NCBI GenBank assembly: GCA_005881295.1
Contig: VBHS01000262.1
Span: forward strand, 1 to 11,510
DNA from: Chloroflexota bacterium
Lineage (GTDB): Bacteria; Chloroflexota; Ktedonobacteria; Ktedonobacterales; Ktedonobacteraceae
Reading direction: 5' to 3'
Length of the DNA: 11,510 nucleotides
Made by a program: the position numbers and the translations under genes. The notes under the pieces are model-generated. The model saw only the letters and a list, made by a program, of their open reading frames with translations, had not been told where the DNA came from and ran no database searches. Positions within the stretch are counted from its first letter, which is position 1, and the number at the start of each line of letters is the position of its first letter. Below, piece by piece: positions 6,272-11,510 of this stretch.

Positions 6272-6280
6272 TTGCGCGAT

Positions 6281-6676
6281 CTAATCTGTTTCGCCCTGTA
6301 TTTTCAAGCCCTGTTTTAATATTTTCTCACGCAGTTTGAGGAGACCCTCGATCAGTTGCTCAGGTCGTGGGGGACAACCAGGGACGTATACATCCACCGG
6401 TACGATGGTATCGACACCCTGCACTGTATAGTAGCTATCGTAGAATTCACCCCCGGAGTTGGCGCATTGACCCATGCTGAGCACCCATTTTGGATCGGGC
6501 ATCTGCTCCCACAGTAAGCGCAAGCGAGGCCCCATTTTTACAGAGACCGTTCCTGCGACAATCATCAAAGGCACGTACTCCTGAGGATTCCTGGCGATAG
6601 CAAGCGGTACAGCCTTACGCACTTGCCCAGGATTCGACGGTGGCGCATTTCTGTTTTCTCTTGGTTCGTTGTTCAT
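6281..6676 (-). CDS. N-terminally truncated NuoB-like protein (complex I 20-kDa subunit remnant)
   Basis: Starting at ATG 6676 the protein has 131 residues, against the usual 160-200 for NuoB, the complex I subunit that holds iron-sulfur cluster N2. The C-terminal half is well preserved: [32 protein letters not shown] (Cys71), [21 protein letters not shown] (split here at the Cys101 in PGCPP) and a helical end. The N-terminal half with the tandem Cys pair (family motif CCAIEMM) is absent. In its place are about 30 polar residues ([16 protein letters not shown]). Two of four cluster ligands are thus missing. GGGAG lies 10 bases before ATG 6676. The frame is open to 6784, but those residues look non-coding. 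The gene stands alone, with no other nuo gene nearby. It is either a decaying paralogue or a repurposed fragment; an electron-transfer role is unlikely. Confidence 0.8.
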   Translation of the reverse strand: MNNEPRENRNAPPSNPGQVRKAVPLAIARNPQEYVPLMIVAGTVSVKMGPRLRLLWEQMPDPKWVLSMGQCANSGGEFYDSYYTVQGVDTIVPVDVYVPGCPPRPEQLIEGLLKLREKILKQGLKIQGETD

Positions 6677-6763
6677 AAACGTGAATCTCCCTGAAAGCTG
6701 ACCTTTTTTGCACTTCAGGAACGACGAAATACTGTTGTTGGCACGATAGATACTGGCAAATAG

Positions 6764-6783
6764 TGTCACTTTTTTATGTGACA
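6764..6783. promoter_or_regulatory. Dyad TGTCAC-N8-GTGACA in a divergent intergenic region
   Basis: A perfect 6-bp inverted repeat with an A/T-only 8-base spacer lies between the nuoB-like gene (minus) and the protease gene (plus). The size and spacing suit a dimeric regulator. It differs from the CRP/FNR consensus. A TATACT at 6861-6866, about 70 bases before the protease start, could be that gene's -10, but I see no good -35 for it. Confidence 0.25.
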
Positions 6784-6935
6784 TAGCTCACTATCGCAAT
6801 ATTACCCTGCTCACCGCAATTTGCACGCGTAACCTCTATACTTCGGGTAATTAATCCTGTTATACTACTGATGCCCGGACATGGAAGAGTTTCTCTTGCT
6901 GAAGTTCTTGCCAATCAATCTTACTGGAGGAGCGT

Positions 6936-7886
6936 GTGAATCACAAACATACCATTACTCTTTGGTTTCCTCTTCAGTTGGCACTCGGCCTCGCTATCAT
7001 CGTCCTGCTGGTCAGCTCGTGTTCGCTGCCAGGAGCACAATCTACTACGAATACGAACGCCACTGGCTTGACACCCACTTCAACGCCAAAGCAATCTACG
7101 CGTACAGTGGCAAGTCAGCCCTCCGGTACGGGGAAACTTCCCTCAGGTACACCCTTACCGCAGGATGAAGTCAAACCGCTGACCTTCAATCTAGTCTACA
7201 ATGATGCAGCTATGGAGCAAGATGTTGCCCAGATCTATACACCTGGCTCCTCCACATTCCATCAATACCTCACTCCTGACCAGATCGTGCAGCGCTATGC
7301 ACTTTCGGATGTGCAACGGCAACAGGTAATGAACTGGCTAACACAGAATGGCTATACTATTGACTCAACCGATGCGCTGCGCACGGCTATCAAAGTTCAT
7401 GCAAGCGTCGCGACCATCGAGCGTACTTTGCATATCAAACTCAATTCGTATACCATCGACAATTATCAGTTCTTTTTGCAGCAGGGTGAACCGAAACTCT
7501 CGGGACCTGTCTCCTCGCTGGTCTCTTCAGTCATTGGCCTGGATAATTTCGCTTTCCCGCAATTCCAACCGCCGTTTGGCTTTGCACTGCGTACCGCTAC
7601 CGCGCTATCAAGCGATTGCAGCAAGTATGGAACGAAACAAACCTTGACGCGCAATAAACTGGCAGCTGCATATCAGGTCGCACAGCTCTATCAGCAAGGA
7701 TACCAGGGAGAGGGCATGACAATTGGTGTAGCTGAATTCGGCGATAGCTACAATCCCCAGGACCTGGCAAACTATGCCGCCTGTGTTGGCATTGCTCCTC
7801 CACATGTGCAGAATATCGATGTTGATGGTCACCTTGCTGCCGGAACGTACCCTCGCTGCCGAAGGCATCTCGGTCTTTATCAGTAG
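6936..7886 (+). pseudogene. Sedolisin (S53) lipoprotein protease, 5' part of a broken gene
   Basis: Starts at GTG 6936 behind GGAGGAG (6926-6932). The first 29 residues form a lipoprotein signal: basic start, hydrophobic LALGLAIIVLL and lipobox VSSC with Cys29. A Ser/Thr/Pro linker follows to about residue 75, then a pro-kumamolisin activation domain (around 78-205, including FHQYLTPDQIVQRYALSDVQ), then the start of the S53 catalytic domain (LTRNKLAAAYQVAQLY, GEGMTIGVAEFG). Homology stops near residue 298 (NIDVDGHLAAG). The frame continues only with unrelated residues to TAG 7884-7886. S53 enzymes need Glu and Asp in a motif like E-x-x-x-D soon after this point, and it is not here. The remaining domain continues in another frame from about 7849. 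Confidence 0.85.
7832..7861 (+). repeat. Short direct repeat at the protease deletion junction
   Basis: CCTTGCTGCCG (7832-7842) and CCTCGCTGCCG (7851-7861) match at 10 of 11 positions and flank the point where the reading frame changes. Short direct repeats of this kind often mark slippage or recombination deletions. Confidence 0.5.
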
Positions 7887-8556
7887 TGGCGATTGCGGGG
7901 CTTTCACGCAGCGCCTTCCACATATTGCCGCGGTAGCGTTTCCTGCTAGCGCGGTTTATGCCACCGCGGTCGGAGGAACCCATTTGCAGGTAAATGATAG
8001 CAATGTGCGGACCAGTGAGACAGTGTGGAGTGCCGGTGATAACCTGCCCCTTTGCAGCAACAACTGGGGTAGCGGTGGAGGTGTGAGCGAAAATACTGAT
8101 TTTAAGCGTCCGGCCTGGCAGGTTGGTACGGGAACGACCACGAGCTATGATGGTGCATTGACCCATGTCTTCATCAGACCCCTGGATTTTGTAAATACGA
8201 TCGAAGCCCCCAATGGCCTGCGCCAGGTGCCCGATGTGGCAGCCGCCGCCTATCCCAATATCGCCATATACTATAAAGGCGCCTGGGTTGCCTCGGGAGG
8301 AACCAGCGCCGCTGCCCCAATCTGGGCTGCTGGAGCACTGCTCGTCGACCAGGCATTACAACAAAAGGGTAAGCCGGCCCTGGGGGGTGGGCCGGAGTTC
8401 TATTCACTGGCGAACCATCCCGGTAATTTCCATCCCTATAACGATATCACCATTGGCGACAATCTCTTCTATTCTGCGACAAAGGGGTGGGATTATACCA
8501 CCGGCTGGGGGTCTCCCAACTTTAATGACATTTTGCAGCTAGAGTTGAACCAGTAG
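7849..8556 (+). pseudogene. Sedolisin (S53) protease, 3' part in a shifted frame
   Basis: This frame resumes the catalytic domain with TLAAEGISVFISSGDCGAF, where Asp (codon 7891-7893) is the family's oxyanion-hole residue. It continues through VYATAVGGTHLQ, VPDVAAAAYPN and the nucleophile motif SGGTSAAAPIWA, with Ser codon 8305-8307. It ends in the calcium-site region NDITIGDN and KGWDYTTGWGSPN, with TAG at 8554-8556. The frame is open back to 7774, but those upstream residues are an out-of-frame reading of the 5' part. Compared with intact family members, roughly 70-100 residues with the catalytic Glu and Asp are missing between the two parts. The product cannot be an active sedolisin even if the frames were rejoined. 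The remaining sequence is otherwise well preserved, so the damage looks recent. Confidence 0.85.
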
Positions 8557-8562
8557 GGGGGA

Positions 8563-8620
8563 ATACAGAACAGAAACGAGCAGCGTGCCGCGCGGCACGC
8601 TGCTCGTTTCTGTTCTGTAT
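8563..8620. terminator. 58-bp perfect palindrome, bidirectional terminator
   Basis: The 29 bases 8563-8591 are the exact reverse complement of 8592-8620, with no loop. The core is GC-rich and the outer arms give a T-rich 3' side (GTTTCTGTTCTGT) on either strand. It occupies almost the whole gap between the protease remnant (plus, ends 8556) and the glycosyltransferase (minus, ends 8631), as expected of a shared terminator. Confidence 0.75.
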
Positions 8621-8630
8621 CCAAAAGCTT

Positions 8631-9854
8631 CTATTGTGCGACCAGTTGTGCCGACTCACAGATCATTTCCTGGTAAACGTTGCTCACCTGGTCGGCGACA
8701 CTCTTCCAGCTAAAGTGCTGAACTGACGGCCGAGCTGCAAGGTGCATCTGCTCAAGTAAATCCCTTTCGCGTAAAAGCGTATCCAATCGCTCAGCGAAAA
8801 AGCCCGGGCAACGCGGCACCAGGTATCCTGTTTTTGCGTTCTTGACAATGGTCGTTAATCCCCCTGCGCGCGTCGCCACCACCGGTGTACCGCAGGCTAG
8901 CGATTCAACTGCCACCAGACCAAAGCTTTCATGATAGGATGGTATGACAGTCGCGTCCGCGGCGCTATAAATCATTGGCAGTTCTTCTTGCGGACGTGCT
9001 CCCCAAAAATGCACCCGGTGGCTAATGCCAAGATCTCGCGCGAGCTTTTGAAGGTCTTCGACATCTCTATCGTCATCGAGCTTCCCTCCCACAATTACGA
9101 CCTGCGCCTTCTCCTCCATCATCGCTGCTGTCCGCAGGTAGAGATCGGGTCCCTTGAATGGGTCGAGCCTGCCTACAAAGAGGAGTACCGGTTGATGGAG
9201 AGGGAGACCAAGTATTTTTCGTGCTTCTTGCTTGTCGTGTGTAACAAAAAGCTTAAGATCTACTCCACACGGGATAACCTGTACCTGGTTTGTCGTAGCC
9301 CCGCAATAGCGAATCAGCTGTGCGCGTTCATCAGCAGTAGCGGTAATGATGCGGTCAGCGTGTTTAATCAACTGCTGCTCCATCTCCAGGCGCAAAAAGG
9401 ATTCTTGCTCGAACGGGTTGGCCAGTTGCTTCAGGCGAGCGAGCGTGTGGAACATCGTTACATGAGGAATATCCCAGCGTCGCGCAAGGTGAGAAGCAGC
9501 TACTCCAGAGAGCCAGTAATGGCTGTGTAGCACGTCATACTCTCTAGCTTCGTAGCGCCTGAATGCTTCAATATTGTGGATAAGTTCTGGCAGGTGCTGG
9601 TACAGATCGTTCTTGTGCAGCGGGGAAAGTGGCCCGGCCTTGATGTGGATGACTCGCACATTCTGGCTTAGCTGAACGATGCGGAGGGTATTTTCGTTTG
9701 TCCAACGGGTAAAGATATCAACGTTTGTCTGGTGATGGCCTAGCTCAGTTGCCAGTTGGCGCATGTACACATTCATGCCGCCGGCATTTTTGGTCCGTCC
9801 GGGGCTGTCAAGCGGGGACGTGTGGACACTGAGCATAGCTACAGATAGATTCAT
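8631..9854 (-). CDS. GT4-family glycosyltransferase (MshA / sucrose-phosphate-synthase-like)
   Basis: A 407-residue cytoplasmic GT-B enzyme that transfers a sugar from a nucleotide-sugar donor. The N-terminal acceptor domain has SVHTSPLDSPGRTKNAGGMN (residues 9-28), a signature shared with MshA and sucrose-synthesis enzymes, then HSHYWLSG (110-117) and MFHTL (134-138). The donor domain has VGRLDPFKG (227-235, with the conserved Arg and Lys) and the E-x7-E motif of retaining enzymes with Glu309 and Glu317 in ESFGLVAVE, followed by ACGTPVVATRAGG. ATG 9854 has GAGGAG 10 bases upstream. A 23-codon ORF ends 21 bases before it. The exact substrates cannot be read from sequence: MshA itself makes a mycothiol precursor, and no other mycothiol gene is nearby. 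Family assignment is firm, specific product is not. Confidence 0.9.
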   Translation of the reverse strand: MNLSVAMLSVHTSPLDSPGRTKNAGGMNVYMRQLATELGHHQTNVDIFTRWTNENTLRIVQLSQNVRVIHIKAGPLSPLHKNDLYQHLPELIHNIEAFRRYEAREYDVLHSHYWLSGVAASHLARRWDIPHVTMFHTLARLKQLANPFEQESFLRLEMEQQLIKHADRIITATADERAQLIRYCGATTNQVQVIPCGVDLKLFVTHDKQEARKILGLPLHQPVLLFVGRLDPFKGPDLYLRTAAMMEEKAQVVIVGGKLDDDRDVEDLQKLARDLGISHRVHFWGARPQEELPMIYSAADATVIPSYHESFGLVAVESLACGTPVVATRAGGLTTIVKNAKTGYLVPRCPGFFAERLDTLLRERDLLEQMHLAARPSVQHFSWKSVADQVSNVYQEMICESAQLVAQ

Positions 9855-9875
9855 AGCGAGTATGCTCCTCTTCTT

Positions 9876-9947
9876 CTAGTGTTTGAAAGATTCATTGCAG
9901 ATGCGTGGCCAACGCCCTTCGCTTGCTATTAGCTTACGTATGAGCAT
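9876..9947 (-). CDS. 23-residue peptide ORF upstream of the glycosyltransferase
   Basis: ATG 9947 is preceded at 7 bases by AGGAG (9959-9955, within AAAGGAG), one of the best ribosome-binding sites in the window. It runs 23 sense codons to TAG (9878-9876), 21 bases before the glycosyltransferase ATG. The peptide is basic, starts MLIRKLIASEGRW and contains a single Cys. It is too short for a domain call. It may be a translated leader affecting the downstream gene, or a small protein. The spacing argues that both are on one transcript. I see no obvious -35/-10 pair in the 60 bases upstream, so read-through from the gene ending at 10007 is possible. Confidence 0.4.
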   Translation of the reverse strand: MLIRKLIASEGRWPRICNESFKH

Positions 9948-10006
9948 TTGAAAACTCCTTTCTTTGTCTTACTAACAGTTGAAACACTCAGGTTGGTTGA
10001 TCTATT

Positions 10007-10645
10007 TCAGGGCAGGCTTTTCTTTTCACATTGCCGTACTTCGTCGATGGCGTCGTACATCTGGCCGTTATCGACCCCATGTCCCTTTGATGCCTTTCTC
10101 AGAGATTCAATGCGTCGCCTGAGCTTGGAGGCGAATTCAGCAGGCGGTATACCGGTCCATTGTGCCAGGTCGTCTAGAATGGCTTGATCTGCGTGCTCAA
10201 ACGTATCGTCAAATTCATTCCAGAGGGAAAGTGGGATGGGCACGATATCGTCAGGATGCTGTGGATCGGCATCCGGCTGTAAAAAATGCGTGGTGAACCA
10301 GCGGCGGCGTAAGGGATATACACGGCCCACCAGGCCGATATTGATAACCAGTCCGAGACGGCGCACATCCTCTGCTCTGAGGTGCAGGTCGTGGTGGTAC
10401 ATAGAGATGACATCAACGATAGTATCAGCATGAATGCTAGTGGCGATGTGATATCCCTGTACTGGCAGTGTCAGATAGCGGCGTGCAACGCGACCCCACA
10501 TGTAGATCGGCTCGAGCAGCAGCCAGATGAGTGCGACAGTTTCGACGTCCACGCTGCCCATGGCTATGATTTGTGCCATGGAGAGTTGCCGCCTTGAATC
10601 ATAGTGCCAGTAAAAGCGCTCCATGGGGTCTCGTGGATCAAACAT
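10007..10645 (-). CDS. Hypothetical protein with weak resemblance to secretion-ATPase His-box region
   Basis: Starting at ATG 10645, which has GGGAG 7 bases upstream, the protein has 212 residues. An earlier ATG at 10669 lacks a ribosome-binding site. The middle reads MAQIIAMGSVDVETVALIWL, then GYHIATSIHADTIVDV, which resembles the stretch around the conserved His of type II/IV secretion ATPases (pattern T-x-H-A-N/D). It is followed by EDVRRLGLVINIGLVGR and YPLRRRWFTTHFL. No Walker A (GxxxxGKT) or Walker B is present, so it is not a complete ATPase. The C-terminal 80 residues are acidic-then-basic and may be helical. It is probably cotranscribed with the histidine phosphatase 43 bases upstream. 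Treat the family link as a hint only; the gene itself is convincing. Confidence 0.75.
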   Translation of the reverse strand: MFDPRDPMERFYWHYDSRRQLSMAQIIAMGSVDVETVALIWLLLEPIYMWGRVARRYLTLPVQGYHIATSIHADTIVDVISMYHHDLHLRAEDVRRLGLVINIGLVGRVYPLRRRWFTTHFLQPDADPQHPDDIVPIPLSLWNEFDDTFEHADQAILDDLAQWTGIPPAEFASKLRRRIESLRKASKGHGVDNGQMYDAIDEVRQCEKKSLP

Positions 10646-10688
10646 ATTAGAACTCCCTTCGACATACATTCTGGAGAATAGCTATCGT

Positions 10689-11402
10689 CTACGTTTTCTG
10701 TTCGCTGTTTTCCACTACGGGACTATCTTCCTTTACGGGGCTGTCTTCTTTATCTTTCTGACCCTCGAGTATGGCTGGCTTTAACCACCCTGGACGTGGA
10801 CTCCAGCCAATGGCAATCACTTGCGTATGTTGGATATGTTCACTTTCAATTTCAACAATACTGACTGAGGCGTTATCGATAAAGAGGCTACTGGCCTTGC
10901 CAGCATCCAGTCCAGTGTAATGCGCTATCAGCAATTTAACAACGTCGGCATGTGCGACAAAGGCAGGATAGGCTCCGATGGAATCCATGGTACGCCAGCG
11001 GTCAACTGCCGCCAGCGCTCGTTGCTGGACCTGGGGAAATGTCTCGATACCTTCAGGTGCTATCGTTGGATCTTTGACATAAGCTTTCCAGTCAGGATCA
11101 GTTTTAGCCAGTTCATCAAACTTTTGACCCGACCAGCGGCCAACGTTGGTGTCCATTAAATCTGGTTCAAGCTGAAGGGTCAACCCTCTGCCAGCGGCGA
11201 TTATCTCCGCGGTTTCTCGTGCACGTTCCAATGGACTGCTAATGACGGTACTGATAGGTATAAGAGCTAAGGCGTCCGCCAGGCGGGCTGCCTGCTCTCT
11301 CCCCGCATCGTTCAATGCAATTCCCGGCAACTGGCCGGGTAGTAGATGATCTATATTCCATGTCGTTTGCCCATGCCGAATAAAAAGCAGGGTTTGTTTC
11401 AT
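10689..11402 (-). CDS. Histidine phosphatase superfamily protein (MSMEG_4193-like phosphomutase type)
   Basis: A 237-residue protein with the phosphohistidine catalytic motif LLFIRHGQTTWN (His10), PGIALNDAGREQAARLAD, SSPLERARETAEIIA and the second histidine in FVAHADVVK. The order and spacing match the histidine phosphatase (phosphoglycerate-mutase-like) superfamily, most like the probable phosphomutases of the MSMEG_4193 type. The usual Glu near the middle (E-x-x-x-G-x-W) is replaced by MDTNVGRW, so the acid residue may be Asp or lie elsewhere. The C-terminus adds a hydrophilic tail with a tandem KEDSPV repeat. ATG 11402 was chosen because it starts the conserved core. The frame is open to 11507 or beyond, but those residues are W/R-rich and look non-coding. 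The ribosome-binding site is weak. It is the upstream gene of a probable pair with 10007-10645. Substrate unknown. Confidence 0.88.
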   Translation of the reverse strand: MKQTLLFIRHGQTTWNIDHLLPGQLPGIALNDAGREQAARLADALALIPISTVISSPLERARETAEIIAAGRGLTLQLEPDLMDTNVGRWSGQKFDELAKTDPDWKAYVKDPTIAPEGIETFPQVQQRALAAVDRWRTMDSIGAYPAFVAHADVVKLLIAHYTGLDAGKASSLFIDNASVSIVEIESEHIQHTQVIAIGWSPRPGWLKPAILEGQKDKEDSPVKEDSPVVENSEQKT

Positions 11403-11510
11403 ACTATTTTGTGTACTTTCAGTTATATGCAGTTGCTGGAGCCAGAGGTATACTCGCCAGCGCCAGAAGCGCCAGCCAACATGCAGATGTATCCACAATA
11501 TATACACCCA

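Noticed and set aside
6677..6784. N-terminal extension of the NuoB-like protein to ATG 6784
   Set aside because: The added residues (MSHKKVTLF...) do not resemble NuoB, contain no tandem cysteines, and ATG 6676 has a better ribosome-binding site.
7774..7848. Independent start at ATG 7774 for the second protease fragment
   Set aside because: This part is an out-of-frame reading of the 5' protease sequence and has no homology of its own. True similarity resumes near 7849.
8931..9530. Plus-strand open frame of 199 codons
   Set aside because: It lies wholly inside the well-supported glycosyltransferase gene on the other strand and has no recognisable domain.
11403..11507. N-terminal extension of the histidine phosphatase
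   Set aside because: The residues are W/R-rich and precede the universally conserved start of the fold. They are likely non-coding upstream DNA with GCCAG-type short repeats.

Overview
The window looks like part of a chromosome from a mid-GC Gram-positive-type or monoderm-like bacterium. The combination of a small SWIM-type zinc protein, a lipoprotein sedolisin, a DUF1003 membrane protein, an MshA-like GT4 glycosyltransferase and an MSMEG_4193-like histidine phosphatase would suit a Ktedonobacteria-like member of the Chloroflexota. That assignment is inference from family composition, not from a marker-gene search.

Layout. Positions 1-150 hold the 3' end of a gene with 12-residue repeats, closed by a strong intrinsic terminator (206-234). 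A DUF1003 membrane protein follows (342-971). A near-consensus promoter (1004-1032) then drives a hairpin-rich leader and a 19-codon ORF (1124-1183) of unknown role. A 13-bp hairpin (1411-1443) separates this unit from the convergent housekeeping operon mnmA-lepA (minus strand, 4440 to 1466), whose genes overlap in an ATGA. mnmA has its own promoter and, between promoter and gene, an intrinsic-terminator hairpin that looks like an attenuator. The divergent plus-strand gene at 4693-5190 encodes a single-pass membrane protein with a disordered N-terminus, and it converges on a small SWIM zinc-finger gene (5311-5592, minus).

From about 5600 to 8560 the window becomes gene-poor and decayed. It holds an orphan minus-strand transcription unit of about 230 nt with a near-perfect promoter, several internal hairpins and a T9 terminator (a candidate new ncRNA). 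It also holds a lone NuoB-like gene lacking the half that carries two cluster cysteines, and a sedolisin (S53) lipoprotease gene that has lost its catalytic Glu/Asp segment through an internal deletion and frameshift. A 58-bp perfect palindrome (8563-8620) sits between the protease remnant and the next convergent gene.

The right side is minus strand: histidine phosphatase (11402-10689), then 43 nt further on a protein with a weak resemblance to the His-box region of secretion ATPases (10645-10007), then a 23-codon ORF with an excellent ribosome-binding site (9947-9876), immediately followed by the GT4 glycosyltransferase (9854-8631). Positions 11403-11510 show nothing I can call. I found no tRNA, rRNA, CRISPR array or intact insertion sequence.

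The most promising undescribed elements are the orphan RNA at 5895-6124 and the switch-like leader at 1040-1117.
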